Assembly: GCA_963829955.1 (NCBI GenBank)
Contig: CAWHKS010000009.1
Location: 152,860 to 216,859 of the forward strand
Origin: DASTFY01 sp963829955
GTDB lineage: Bacteria; Actinomycetota; Acidimicrobiia; Acidimicrobiales; Ilumatobacteraceae
Length of the DNA stretch: 64,000 nucleotides
Direction of reading: 5' to 3'
This document shows, in pieces, positions 1 to 9,003 of the stretch. The position numbers were made by a program, and so were the translations under genes. How positions within the stretch are numbered: position 1 is the stretch's first letter; every line of letters begins with the position of its first letter. The notes below the pieces were generated by a model, which had not been told where the DNA came from, did not search any database, and was given only the letters and a program-made list of their open reading frames with translations.

Positions 1-14
1 AAAGGAGTGCTTTC

Positions 15-1030
15 ATGAGGTCCAAGCAGATCCTCGCCTTCACCGTGGGGGCCCTCGGCCTTCTCGCGGTCAGCTGCGGCAGCAGCGGTGACGACTCCGA
101 GTCCGGCACGACTGAGGCGGCCTCGGTCACGACGGCTGCAGCGGACACCACCGCCGCGTCAGCCGGCGAGTCCGGCGAAGCCGTGAAGGTGGCCTTCATC
201 ACCAAGTTCCCGGTCGCCTTCTTCACGGCCATGGACGACGCGGCCAAGGCGTGGGCCGAGGAGAACCCGGGGGTCGACATCTCCTACTTCTCCTGCAAGA
301 CGCCTGCCGACGTGGCCTGCCAGACCGCTCAGATCGAGGACGCGGTCGCCCAGGGCTTCCAGGCGATCGTGATCACACCGATGGGCCCAGAGGTCATCCC
401 CGCCCTGGATGCCGCAGCGGACCAAGGGCGTGAAGGTCGTCCTGGTCGACAACAACCTCGACGAGTTCACGAAGAAGACCGCCGTCGCCGGCGACCGACA
501 ACGTGAAGGGCGGCCAGGCCGCCGGCGAGTATCTGAAGACGCAGCTCAAGTCCGGGGACACGATCGGGCTGATGGAGGGGGTCCGAGGGGTACCGGCGCT
601 GGACGCGAGGATCCAGGGCGTCAAGGACGCTCTCGAGGGCACCGGTGTCGAGATCATCGTCGGCGGAGCGGAGACCAAGTGCGACTCGGCTCAAGGCGCG
701 ACCGTGGCCGAGGACCTCCTGACGCGCGAGCCCAACCTGACTGCCATCTACTCGGCCTGTGATGATCCCGCCATCGCCGCGGCCAAGGTGGCGAAGGACA
801 AGGGCAAGACTGTTCTCGTCATGGGCTACGACGGCCTGCCCGACGCCGCGAAGGCGATCATCGCCGGCGACATGAACGCGACGATCGCGCAGTTCCCCGG
901 CCGCATGGCCGCTCTCGGGGTCGAAGCCGCGGTCAACGCCGTGAACGGGGAGACGGTCGAACCGTTCATCGACACCGGCACCGAGCTGGTCACGGCCGAC
1001 AACGCCTCGGAGTTCGTCCAGTTCCAGTAG
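15..1030 (+). pseudogene. Sugar ABC transporter substrate-binding lipoprotein, two frameshifts
   Basis: Type I periplasmic-binding-protein fold of the ribose/rhamnose transporter kind, which would capture a sugar outside the cell for an ABC importer whose other subunits lie outside the window. The ATG follows an AAAGGAG ribosome site at 1-7. The N-terminus is a lipoprotein signal with lipobox AVSC (Cys 21), then a Ser/Thr/Ala-rich linker, then the mature domain (AFITKFPVAFF, IVITPMGPEVIPAL). The frame moves by one base near 415-425 and again near 490-500; the three pieces together read as one continuous protein of about 338 residues ending EFVQFQ. Two shifts in the same direction within 80 bases could be sequencing error or a true pseudogene. 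It leads the sugar-acid operon, so the ligand is probably a sugar acid or alcohol (inference). Confidence 0.85.
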
Positions 1031-1110
1031 GGCCGTCGACGGGTTGCGACGGTCCTCAGCGGCCGCCGCAACCCTCGCGGTCGCCCACCGACGACGCCAC
1101 AGGAGGCGCG

Positions 1111-2136
1111 ATGCAGGCGGCAGTGCTGGAGAGCCCGGGGAGCATGGTCCTCGTCGACCACGCCGACCCCGCCGATCCCGGACCCGGCGAGGTGCTCGTC
1201 GCGGTGCGCCGAGTCGGGATCTGCGGAACGGACCACCACGCCTACAGAGGCATGCAGAACTTCTTCGTGTACCCGCGCGTGCTCGGGCACGAGCTCGCCG
1301 TCGAGGTGCTGGCGGTCGGCGCCGGTGAGACGCGGTTGCGACCAGGCGATCTCTGCGCCGTGCTCCCCTACGTTTCCTGCGGAACCTGCTACGGCTGCCA
1401 GCGCGGCCGGGCCAATTGCTGCGATCGCATCGACGTGATGGGTGTCACCCGGGACGGCGGTCTGCGGGAGCGCATGGTCGTCCCTGCCTCCCACCTCTTC
1501 ACCGATCCCGACCTCACCCTGGACCAGCTCGTGCTCGTAGAGACGCTCGGGGTCGGCTGGCACGCAGTCGCCCGGGCTCAGCCGCAGCCCGACGACAGCG
1601 TGCTGGTCCTCGGCGGCGGGCCCATCGGTCTGGCCGTCGCGCAGGCTGCACGTGCCAAGGTGGACCTCCTAGTCGTCGCCGACGTCTCGGCCGACCGGGT
1701 GGCATTCGCCGACGCATCCGGCCACGACTCGCTCCTCGTCGACCGCGACTTCGAGGAACGACTGCTGGACCACAACGGCGGTTTGCTGCCATCCATGGTT
1801 TTCGACGCGACAGGTAGCCGTGCGTCGATGGAGAACGCGTTCGCACTGACCGGATCCTGCGGCACCCTCGTGTTCGTGGGCCACACGACGGAATCGATCC
1901 GATTCGAGAACCCCTCCTTCCATGCCCGCGAGCTCGACCTCCGTGCATCGCGGAACGCGACCGTCGCTGACTGGACCGAGGTGATCAGCGCCGCGCGGGA
2001 CCGCACGCTCGACGCCCTCGGTTGGGTCAACCATCGCACGACGCTCGCCGGCATCGTGGACGAGCTGCCGGGCCTCGCCGCCGACCCCGGCCGCGTGGTG
2101 AAGACCGTCGTGGACCTCGACGGTGACTCGACATGA
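1111..2136 (+). CDS. Zinc-binding medium-chain dehydrogenase (sugar alcohol/sugar acid type)
   Basis: Cytoplasmic NAD(P)-dependent oxidoreductase of the MDR superfamily, 341 residues, close to the family norm. The catalytic-zinc segment GICGTDHHAY with GHE is present, followed by the structural-zinc lobe with four cysteines (CGTCYGCQRGRANC) and the Rossmann motif VLGGGPIGLA. The ATG start is preceded by AGGAGGCG. It sits between the sugar-binding lipoprotein and the dehydratase subunits and its stop overlaps the next start. It most likely oxidises the imported sugar alcohol or sugar acid at a secondary hydroxyl; the exact substrate cannot be read from sequence. Confidence 0.85.
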   Translation: MQAAVLESPGSMVLVDHADPADPGPGEVLVAVRRVGICGTDHHAYRGMQNFFVYPRVLGHELAVEVLAVGAGETRLRPGDLCAVLPYVSCGTCYGCQRGRANCCDRIDVMGVTRDGGLRERMVVPASHLFTDPDLTLDQLVLVETLGVGWHAVARAQPQPDDSVLVLGGGPIGLAVAQAARAKVDLLVVADVSADRVAFADASGHDSLLVDRDFEERLLDHNGGLLPSMVFDATGSRASMENAFALTGSCGTLVFVGHTTESIRFENPSFHARELDLRASRNATVADWTEVISAARDRTLDALGWVNHRTTLAGIVDELPGLAADPGRVVKTVVDLDGDST

Positions 2137-2438
2137 GTGACCGAGTCGCTCCGATGTTGCTCCTGCTCGCCGATGGTGACGATGTGCTCATCGCAGCCGG
2201 CGATCTCCTGCCGGGGCCTCAGCTGACCTCGTCCTGTGAGGAGATCCTCGTCACGGAGCCCGTCCCACTCGGCCACAAGGTGGCCGCGCGGACGATCGCG
2301 GCCGGAGCAGCCGTCGTTCGGTGTGGCGTGCCGATCGGTGCTGCCACCATGGACATCGAGCGGGGCGCGTGGGTGCACACCCACAACCTGAGGAGCGACT
2401 ACCTGGCGACCTTCGCGCACCGCGGTGGTCAGCGGTGA
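2133..2438 (+). CDS. UxaA-type dehydratase small subunit (SAF domain)
   Basis: Protein of 101 residues matching the N-terminal SAF domain of altronate/galactarate dehydratases (UxaA/GarD family). The recognisable core is the segment around PLGHKVAARTIAAG followed by PIGAATMDI and WVHTHNLRS. In many bacteria this domain and the catalytic domain are one polypeptide; here they are separate but coupled genes. Its ATG overlaps the stop of the Zn dehydrogenase, and its TGA overlaps the GTG of the large subunit. It should act only in complex with the next gene product. Confidence 0.85.
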   Translation: MSDRVAPMLLLLADGDDVLIAAGDLLPGPQLTSSCEEILVTEPVPLGHKVAARTIAAGAAVVRCGVPIGAATMDIERGAWVHTHNLRSDYLATFAHRGGQR

Positions 2439-3643
2439 CCCGGCCGACCGAACCGATCATCGGCTACCTGCGGGGTGACGGCAGGGCCGGCATCCGAGAC
2501 ACCATCGCGGTTGTCTACCTCGTGGAGTGCGCTCGCACCGTCGCGGAGGCGATCGCGGCAGGCGTGGAGGACGTCCACGTCATCGGCTTCGGCGGCTGCT
2601 ACCCGAACAGCTACGCCCAGCGAATGCTGGAGGAGTTGTGCACCCATCCGAACGTGGGCGCCGCGGTTCTCGTGTCACTCGGCTGTGAGGGCTTCGACCG
2701 GGAGGAGCTCGCCGAGCTGATCGAGGCGTCCGGACGACCGGTCACGACCCTCGTGATCCAAGACCTCGGCGGCACCCGGGCGACGATCACGCGAGGCAGG
2801 GACTGGATCCAGGACGTCCGCGCCAGGGCGCCGAGGACGCGCCGAGTCCCCATTGAACTGTTAGACCTCGTCGTGGGGACCATCTGCGGTGGGTCGGATG
2901 GCACGAGCGGCATCACCGCGAACCCTGTGGTCGGCCGGGTGTTCGACGCACTCGTTGCCGCGGGCGGCACGGCCGTCTTCGAGGAGACGGGCGAGCTGAT
3001 CGGCTGCGAGCACCACATGGCCACCCGTGCTGTCTCCGAAGCACTCGGGCAGGAGATCGAGGCCCGCGTCGCGAAGGCCGCCGAGTACTACACCGCCATG
3101 GGCCACGGCAGCTTCTCGCCGGGCAACGCCGAGGGCGGGCTCACCACCCTCGAGGAGAAGGCCCTCGGCGCCTACTCGAAGTCGGGCAGCGGACCGATCC
3201 ACGGGGTGGTCACACCAGGCCAGCGCATCCCCGGCCCGGGCCTCTACCTCCTCGACGTCGTGCCGGAAGGCCCTCCCCGCTGGGGTTTCCCGAACATCAA
3301 CGACAACGCCGAGATCGCCGAGCTGATCGCGTGCGGTGCACACGTGGTCCTGTTCACGACGGGACGCGGGTCCGTCGTTGGTTCGGCGGTGTCGCCGGTG
3401 ATCAAGATCTGCGCCAACCCCGAGACGTACCGGCGGATGAGCGACGACATGGACCTCGACGCCGGGCGCATCCTCGAAGGTCGCGCCACCATCGCAGAGG
3501 TCGCCGAGGAACTGATCGACGCGATCCACCGCACGGCGGCGGGACGTCCAACGGCCAGCGAGCGCCTCGGGCACCGTGAGTTCGTACTCACCTACAAGAC
3601 GAGCGAGCCGACCGGACCCTCCTGCCTCCCGACGGCTCGATGA
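2435..3643 (+). CDS. uxaA: UxaA-type altronate/sugar-acid dehydratase large subunit
   Basis: Catalytic domain of the UxaA/GarD dehydratase family, 402 residues. These enzymes remove water from altronate, galactarate or related aldonates to give 2-keto-3-deoxy sugar acids. Family segments visible are FGGCYPNSYAQRM, LGCEGFDREEL, CGGSDGTSGITANP, ETGELIGCEHHM and FTTGRGSVVGSAVSPVIKIC. I chose the GTG at 2435, which overlaps the stop of the small subunit, rather than a longer upstream reading that would run through that gene. Its stop overlaps the ATG of the next gene. Downstream KDG kinase and KDPG aldolase indicate that the product is 2-keto-3-deoxygluconate or its epimer. Confidence 0.85.
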   Translation: MTRPTEPIIGYLRGDGRAGIRDTIAVVYLVECARTVAEAIAAGVEDVHVIGFGGCYPNSYAQRMLEELCTHPNVGAAVLVSLGCEGFDREELAELIEASGRPVTTLVIQDLGGTRATITRGRDWIQDVRARAPRTRRVPIELLDLVVGTICGGSDGTSGITANPVVGRVFDALVAAGGTAVFEETGELIGCEHHMATRAVSEALGQEIEARVAKAAEYYTAMGHGSFSPGNAEGGLTTLEEKALGAYSKSGSGPIHGVVTPGQRIPGPGLYLLDVVPEGPPRWGFPNINDNAEIAELIACGAHVVLFTTGRGSVVGSAVSPVIKICANPETYRRMSDDMDLDAGRILEGRATIAEVAEELIDAIHRTAAGRPTASERLGHREFVLTYKTSEPTGPSCLPTAR

Positions 3644-5131
3644 CCACTCCGACACCATTCGTCGCCTATGACCGCAGGGCACTCCAGCCGACCGTCGTGC
3701 ACATCGGGCCCGGCGTCTTCCACCGCGCCCACCAGGCGGTGTACGGCGACGCTGTGCTCCGAACGGGTTCACAGACGGGTGCGGTGCTACGGCATCTCCT
3801 TGCGATCGGCCGCGGTCCGGGACTCGCTCGCGCCTCAGGGTTTCGTCTACCACGTCATCGAGCGCGCCGGCGACGGCGACGACGTCCATGAGGTCGTCCG
3901 ACCCGTCGGTGCACTCCTCGGTGTGGACGTCGCCGCTCAGAGCACACAGACGGCGGTGGCCCGATTGGCCGACGAGGCCGTCACGGTCGTGACGATCACG
4001 GTCACGGAGCACGGCTACTGCAGCGTCGGCCCGGGCGGCGCACTCGACCTTGACCGCCCGGAGATCGTGCACGACCTGCATGCGCCTCACTCCCCCAGTT
4101 CGCTTCCCGGGCTCCTCGTGGAGGCGCTCGCTCGTCGACGCGCCAGCGGCACCGACCCGTTCACGGTCGCGTCCTGCGACAACCTGCCGTCGAACGGTCC
4201 CGCCACGGCCCGCGTGGTGCGCGAGCTCGCCGAGTGTCGCGACCCCTCGCTCGCCGCATGGGTCGACGGCAACGTCGCCTTCCCATCATCGATGGTCGAT
4301 CGGATGGTTCCGGCGACAACAGCGGATGACCGTGAGCACCTGAGGAGCAAGGGTCTCGTCGACGCCTGGCCGGTCGTGACGGAGCCCTTCACACAATGGG
4401 TGCTGGAGGACACATTCCCGACGGGACGGCCGCCCTGGGAACGGGCGGGAGTCGAACTGGTCAACGATGTCGCCGTCCAAGAGCAGGCCAAGCTGCGGAT
4501 CCTGAACGCGGCGCACTCAGCGCTCGCCTACTGGGGTCTGCTCACCGGCCACGAGTCGGTAGCCGACGCCGTCGCTGACCCGGTCCTGCTCGAGGCGACG
4601 CGACAGCTGCTCTCGGGTGAAGTGCTCGCGACGCTCGATGCCCCACCCGGCTGGGACCTCGCCGTGTACGCCGAGCAGGTCTTGGCGCGCTTCGGTAACC
4701 GGGCCCTTGGTTACACGACGGCCAAGATCGCCGGGGACGGCTCCCAGAAGCTCCCCGTGCGGCTGGTGCCGACAGTGCGAGCGCGTCTGGCTGCCGGGGC
4801 GCCAACCGTGCGGTGCGCGCAGGTGCTCGCCGCCTGGGTCACCTGCATGCTGGGCCCGCGGTCGGCGTCCTTTGCCGTCGACGACGCGGTCCTGGCCCCC
4901 CAGAGCTCGTCGCGGCTCGCGGTCGACTGGACCGCTCCCGAAGGCGCGACTGCCGCCTTGCTGGACCTGCCGGGGTTCCTCGCGGGCCTCGCGCCCGCCG
5001 AGAGCGCCTTCCGCGTCGAAGTCCTCGAGCTGGTCCGGCGGTTCTGGCGGGGTGACGTCCGAGCCCTGCTCAGGAGCCCACTCGACGCCTGGTCAGCGCA
5101 ACGCGCAACGGTTGATGGGAGAGTCCGGTGA
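3640..5131 (+). pseudogene. Mannitol dehydrogenase family protein (hexuronate reductase-like), one frameshift
   Basis: Polyol-specific long-chain dehydrogenase/reductase related to mannitol dehydrogenase, fructuronate reductase and tagaturonate reductase. The N-terminal Rossmann segment is VVHIGPGVFHRAHQA; after a one-base shift near 3,785 the protein continues YGISLRSAAVRDSLAP and runs to the C-terminal substrate domain (KLRILNAAHSALAYWG). Intact length would be about 496 residues, typical for the family. The ATG at 3640 overlaps the upstream stop and the TGA overlaps the GTG of the aldolase. In context it would reduce a keto-uronate to the aldonate that the UxaA pair dehydrates. The shift may be a sequencing error, since the frame is otherwise clean. 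Confidence 0.8.
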
Positions 5132-5766
5132 ACACGACCAGCACGCTCCTCGGGACCTGGCGGCTCGTCCCGGTCGTCGTCATCGAGTCCGTGACGCTGG
5201 TGCCGCCCCTCGCCGACGCGCTGGTGCGTGGAGGACTTGCGTGCGTCGAGGTGACGCTGCGCACACCCGACGCGCTGAACGCCGTGCGCTCCTTCGCTGA
5301 GCGCACGAACCTGCTGGCCGGCGCCGGCAGCGTGCGGACCGCGCAGCAGGTCGACCAGGCGGTGGATGCCGGTGCCCGCTTCATCGTCAGCCCAGGCTTC
5401 AGCGACGGAGTGGTCCACCGGTGCCGCGATCTCGACGTGCCCGTCCTGCCCGGTGTCGCCACCGCCACCGAGGTGATGCGCGCGTTCGACGCCGACCTCG
5501 ATGTGGTGAAGGTCTTTCCGGCCTCGGGCCTGGGCGGGCCGGCAGGCGTCCGGACCCTTGCTGCCCCCTTCCCTGGCATGCGCTTCGTGCCGACCGGTGG
5601 CATCGGCCCCTCCGAACTGGCGGAGTACCTCCGGATCCCCGCGGTCCTTGCCGTCGGAGGAAGCTGGATGGTCTCCCCCGAGCTCCTTCGAAAGGGCCGT
5701 TTCGACGAGATCGCCCGGCTGACACGCGATGCCGTCGAGGTCGCTGCCGAGGTGCAGAGCCGATGA
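5128..5766 (+). CDS. eda: 2-keto-3-deoxy-6-phosphogluconate aldolase
   Basis: Class I KDPG/KHG aldolase, 212 residues, splitting 2-keto-3-deoxy-6-phosphogluconate into pyruvate and glyceraldehyde-3-phosphate in the cytoplasm. The catalytic glutamate is in EVTLRT (Glu 41) and the Schiff-base lysine in VVKVFPA (Lys 128); the phosphate-binding part is PTGGI. The GTG start overlaps the previous stop and the TGA overlaps the ATG of the kinase. This gene and the next give the operon a complete lower pathway. Confidence 0.92.
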   Translation: MNTTSTLLGTWRLVPVVVIESVTLVPPLADALVRGGLACVEVTLRTPDALNAVRSFAERTNLLAGAGSVRTAQQVDQAVDAGARFIVSPGFSDGVVHRCRDLDVPVLPGVATATEVMRAFDADLDVVKVFPASGLGGPAGVRTLAAPFPGMRFVPTGGIGPSELAEYLRIPAVLAVGGSWMVSPELLRKGRFDEIARLTRDAVEVAAEVQSR

Positions 5767-6875
5767 ACGCCGAGCCTGGGGTGCTCGACGCTCGGCCGGC
5801 GGAGGAGTGCCGCTACGACCTCGTCGCGCTCGGCGAGGTGATGCTGCGGCTCGACCCTGGGGACAGCCGGATACGGGTCGCTCGCAGCCTGCGTGCGTGG
5901 GAGGGTGGCGGGGAGTACAACGTCGCGCGGGGTCTGCGGAAGTGCTTCGGCCTGCGCACCGGTGTCGTGACGGCGCTGGTGGACAACGAGGTGGGCCGGC
6001 TCATCGAGGACCTCATCGGCCAGGGTGGCGTCGACACCGGCCTCGTCCGTTGGGTGCCGTACGACGGCCTCGGGCGCACCGTCCGCAACGGGCTCAACTT
6101 TACCGAGCGGGGGTTCGGAGTGCGGGGCGCAGTCGGTGTCTCCGACCGAGGGCACACTGCCGCGTCCCAGATGCGTCCGGACGATTTCGACTGGGACCGG
6201 CTGTTCGGCGTCGACGGCGTGAGATGGCTGCACACCGGCGGCATCTTTGCTGCACTCGGCGAACACACCCCCGACGTGGTGGAGGCCGCCGTCACGAGCG
6301 CCCGCCGGCACGGCACGCTGGTGTCGTTCGATCTCAACTACCGGGCGAGCCTCTGGAAGGCGTTCGGCGGGCAGGCCCGGGCGGTTGAGATCAACAGGCG
6401 GCTGGTCGAGCACGTCGACGTACTCATCGGCAATGAAGAGGACTTCACCGCCGCGCTCGGCTTCGAGGTAGCGGGCGTGGACGCAGGCCTCGTCGACCTC
6501 GACGTCGGAGCCTTCGCCACGATGATCGATACCGTCATCGAGACCTTCCCCCGACTGTCCGTCGTCGCGACCACTTTGCGGGCCGTGCGGTCGGCCAACC
6601 GCAACGACTGGGGCGCGGTCGCCTGGTCCGACGGTCGACTGCACAGGGCCACCCATCGGCCCGACCTCGAGATCTTCGACCGGGTCGGCGGCGGTGACAG
6701 CTTCGCCTCCGGCTTGATCTACGGGCTGTTGCAGGGCTTCTCCGTCGAGCTCGCCGTCGAGTACGGGGCCGCCCACGGGGCCCTCGCCATGACCACGCCG
6801 GGCGACACGTCCATGGCGACGCTCCCGGAGGTGGAGCACCTCGTCGCTGGCGGCGGCGCGCGCGTCAAGCGATAG
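5763..6875 (+). CDS. kdgK: PfkB-family sugar kinase, probable 2-keto-3-deoxygluconate kinase
   Basis: Ribokinase/PfkB-fold kinase of 370 residues. It begins with the family N-terminus (ALGEVMLRLDPGD), has a substrate-contact region with GGGEYNVARGL, and ends with the catalytic GVGGGDSFASGL-type motif (seen as VGGGDSFASGL), whose Asp is the general base. I took the ATG at 5763, overlapping the aldolase stop. Family knowledge and position support phosphorylation of 2-keto-3-deoxygluconate to KDPG, the substrate of the upstream aldolase. It ends the operon; the next genes point the other way. Confidence 0.85.
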   Translation: MNAEPGVLDARPAEECRYDLVALGEVMLRLDPGDSRIRVARSLRAWEGGGEYNVARGLRKCFGLRTGVVTALVDNEVGRLIEDLIGQGGVDTGLVRWVPYDGLGRTVRNGLNFTERGFGVRGAVGVSDRGHTAASQMRPDDFDWDRLFGVDGVRWLHTGGIFAALGEHTPDVVEAAVTSARRHGTLVSFDLNYRASLWKAFGGQARAVEINRRLVEHVDVLIGNEEDFTAALGFEVAGVDAGLVDLDVGAFATMIDTVIETFPRLSVVATTLRAVRSANRNDWGAVAWSDGRLHRATHRPDLEIFDRVGGGDSFASGLIYGLLQGFSVELAVEYGAAHGALAMTTPGDTSMATLPEVEHLVAGGGARVKR

Positions 6876-6908
6876 CGCCGCGTCGGGCCGGCCGCCCGTC
6901 GACCGGAC

Positions 6909-7312
6909 TCAGACGGCCCGGATGCGGTTGTTGCGCGGGTTGTGCTCGAGCTCGACGAGACCGAGCTCCTCGAGCAGCGGCGGCACGTACATCGAGAAGC
7001 GACCGCGGTATCCCTTGCGCAGGCCGTACCAACCCCCCACCGGATTGTCGGCGGAACGGGCCCACGCCTCGGGCGTGCCGCCCTTGGCCGCCTTGTTCTC
7101 GTCGGCGCCGCCCAGCTCCATCCAGTCCCCGTGCTCCCGGAGCATGGCGGGAGCGTCGTCCAGGCAGCGCACCAGGTACCGGAGCTTGGTGCTCCCGACC
7201 TGGCCACCAGCTCAGGAGGGTCGGCCCCCTCGTCGCGGTGCATCGTGAACTCGGACGTGCCGGGCGGGGTCCGCAGGACCCACGGGTCGGCGTCGGTGCC
7301 GGAACCGGTCAT
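6909..7312 (-). pseudogene. Conserved hypothetical protein (DUF6855-like), one frameshift
   Basis: Small cytoplasmic protein of about 134 residues with no catalytic motif that I recognise. It starts at 7312 after a strong CAGGAGGAGCA ribosome site and reads DPWVLRTPPGTSEFTM, then after a one-base shift near 7,200 continues LREHGDWMELGGADE, RSADNPVGGWYGLRKGYRGRF and ends NNRIRAV. From memory this resembles an actinobacterial family named DUF6855; that label should be checked. The frameshift could be sequence error. Confidence 0.65.
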
Positions 7313-7393
7313 GGTGCTGCTCCTCCTGGCGAAATCGGGTGATAGGCAGGGCCGGTCGCGCCCGGGCAACGGGTCGTCCCTAGATTGGCCGGC

Positions 7394-7966
7394 GTGCTCT
7401 TGGTCGTTCGTCACGGGGAGACCGAGCCGAACGTGTCGGGCCTGTTCCTGGGCCGGGCCGATCCGCCGCTGACCGATCTGGGCCGCCGTCAGGCGCGTGC
7501 CCTGGCGGTCGCGCTGCCGTCTCCCGACCTTGTGATCTCGAGTCCTCTCGGACGAGCGCAGGAGACCGCGGCCGCATTCGGTCAGCCGGTCGAGGTGGAC
7601 GAGCGGTGGATCGAGCTCGACTACGGGGAGCTGGACGGCACGTCGCCCTCGGCCGTGCCCGCCGAGATGCGTCAGCGGTGGCTGCGCGATCCTTCGTTCG
7701 CGCCCCCGGGAGGCGAGTCGCTGGACTTGCTCGCTGCACGGGTCGGTGCCGCGTGCAACGAGGTCATCGATCGGGCCGCGCGATCAACGATCGTGGTCGT
7801 CACCCACGTCAGCCCGATCAAAGCCGCGCTGGCCTGGGCCCTCGACGCGCCGGTCGAGATCGCGTGGCGGATGTATGTGGAGGACGCGGGTGTGTCGCGC
7901 ATCGACGTGGCGCCGGACGGGCCGGTCGTGCGCTGGTTCAACCGCGGCATCCCGCCAGTTGGCTGA
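7394..7966 (+). CDS. Histidine phosphatase superfamily protein
   Basis: Phosphoglycerate-mutase-like phosphatase of about 190 residues. The catalytic RHGE motif is at residues 6-9 if translation starts at the GTG at 7394; a TTG at 7385 is the alternative. Other active-site parts are the SSPLGRAQET arginine segment, the acidic ELDYGELDG segment and the C-terminal catalytic His in VVVTHVSPIKAAL. The 3' end overlaps the convergent glycosyltransferase by 29 bases. Its position next to a pterin/riboflavin-like cluster suggests removal of a phosphate from a small-molecule intermediate, but that is inference. Confidence 0.8.
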   Translation: MLLVVRHGETEPNVSGLFLGRADPPLTDLGRRQARALAVALPSPDLVISSPLGRAQETAAAFGQPVEVDERWIELDYGELDGTSPSAVPAEMRQRWLRDPSFAPPGGESLDLLAARVGAACNEVIDRAARSTIVVVTHVSPIKAALAWALDAPVEIAWRMYVEDAGVSRIDVAPDGPVVRWFNRGIPPVG

Positions 7967-8981
7967 GCGCGGCGAAGAAGCCGGCAGCGCTCTCGCTCCA
8001 GGTGGGGAGGGCGGCACCTCGCTCCCGGGCAGCCGCGGCCAGCCGGTGCCGCCACGCCTCGTCGCTCGACAGCCGTTCGAGCGCCCGGCCGAGGCCCCCC
8101 ACGTCGCCCGGCGGGACGAGGCACCCCTCCCGCCCGTCTTCGACGAGCTCGGGCAGGGCGCCGGCCCGCCAACCGACGATCGGGAGCCCGGCCGCCAGCG
8201 CCTCGGCGTAGACCATCCCGTACGTCTCGCCAGCGCTGGCCGACACGAACGCGTCGGCGCCGGCGTAGAGCGGCCCTAGCTGAGCCGGTGCCAGCGGCCC
8301 GTGCGCCACCACCCTCCCTGCCAGGTCCGCGGCGCGAAGGCGCTCGTGCACACGTCGGCTGTAGCGGGGGTGGACGTCCTCCCGCCCGACCAGGTGCAGG
8401 GTGACGCAGTCGCGGGGCAGGGTCGCCACCGCGTCCAACAGCTCAAGCACCCCCTTGTTCGGCCACCAGTTGGCGACGTTGAGCAGCGCGAGATGGCGCC
8501 CGAGGCGGAGGACGCGATCCTCGTCCGGCGCCGCGACGGCGTCCGGGATGTCACAACCCGGCTCCACCACGCGGATCCGCTCGGCGGGGAGGCGCCAGCG
8601 GTCCGTCAGCTCGTGGGCGAAGCTGTGGCCCGTGGCGACGAGGAGGTCGCAGCGGCGGTAGAGGGTCAGATCGAGCGGACGTTGGAATGCCGTGCGGATC
8701 CGACCGTGGTCAACACCTCCAGGGGCCTGGTGCACGATCGCGGCGATCGGTCGCCGGCGATTGCCCGCCCGCAGCAACCACGGGACCACCGTCCAGGCCG
8801 TGAGGCTGTCCACGAGCACGACTCCCCGCGCCCGGTGCAGCGGATCGCGCAGCCCGCACGCGGTGATCCGTTCGACGACCGCGCCGTGCGCCGGGGCGAA
8901 CTCGGCCATGCGCCGGTGGTAGAGGTGGCCGCCCGTCATCTGCGTCGGCGAGCCGCGCGAGATGAGGGAGATGATGTCCAC
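7938..8981 (-). CDS. Family 4 (GT-B) glycosyltransferase
   Basis: Glycosyltransferase of 347 residues. The C-terminal nucleotide-sugar domain shows the GT4 signatures LLNVANWWPNKGVLELLDA, LHLVGRED, ADAFVSASAGETYGMVYAEALAAGLPIVGW with the E(x7)E motif, and LVPPGDV. I start it at the GTG at 8981, 22 bases after the 6-PTPS-like gene; longer readings would run through that gene. No membrane segment or signal is visible, so it should act on a soluble acceptor or at the inner face of the membrane. Being directly downstream of a pterin-synthase homologue, it may glycosylate a pterin-like product, as in cyanobacterial glycosylated pterins (inference). Confidence 0.8.
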   Translation of the reverse strand: MDIISLISRGSPTQMTGGHLYHRRMAEFAPAHGAVVERITACGLRDPLHRARGVVLVDSLTAWTVVPWLLRAGNRRRPIAAIVHQAPGGVDHGRIRTAFQRPLDLTLYRRCDLLVATGHSFAHELTDRWRLPAERIRVVEPGCDIPDAVAAPDEDRVLRLGRHLALLNVANWWPNKGVLELLDAVATLPRDCVTLHLVGREDVHPRYSRRVHERLRAADLAGRVVAHGPLAPAQLGPLYAGADAFVSASAGETYGMVYAEALAAGLPIVGWRAGALPELVEDGREGCLVPPGDVGGLGRALERLSSDEAWRHRLAAAARERGAALPTWSESAAGFFAALSQLAGCRG

Positions 8982-9003
8982 GCCGGACCGGCCCCGACCC
9001 GGC

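Noticed and set aside
415..500. Programmed frameshifting in the sugar-binding protein
   Set aside because: No slippery heptamer or structure is evident, and substrate-binding proteins are not known for it.
2861..4090. 409-residue reverse frame over the dehydratase gene
   Set aside because: Shadow of high-GC coding; the forward strand has a coherent family match and overlapping operon starts.
5070..6839. 589-residue reverse frame over aldolase and kinase
   Set aside because: No motif; spans two well-supported genes.
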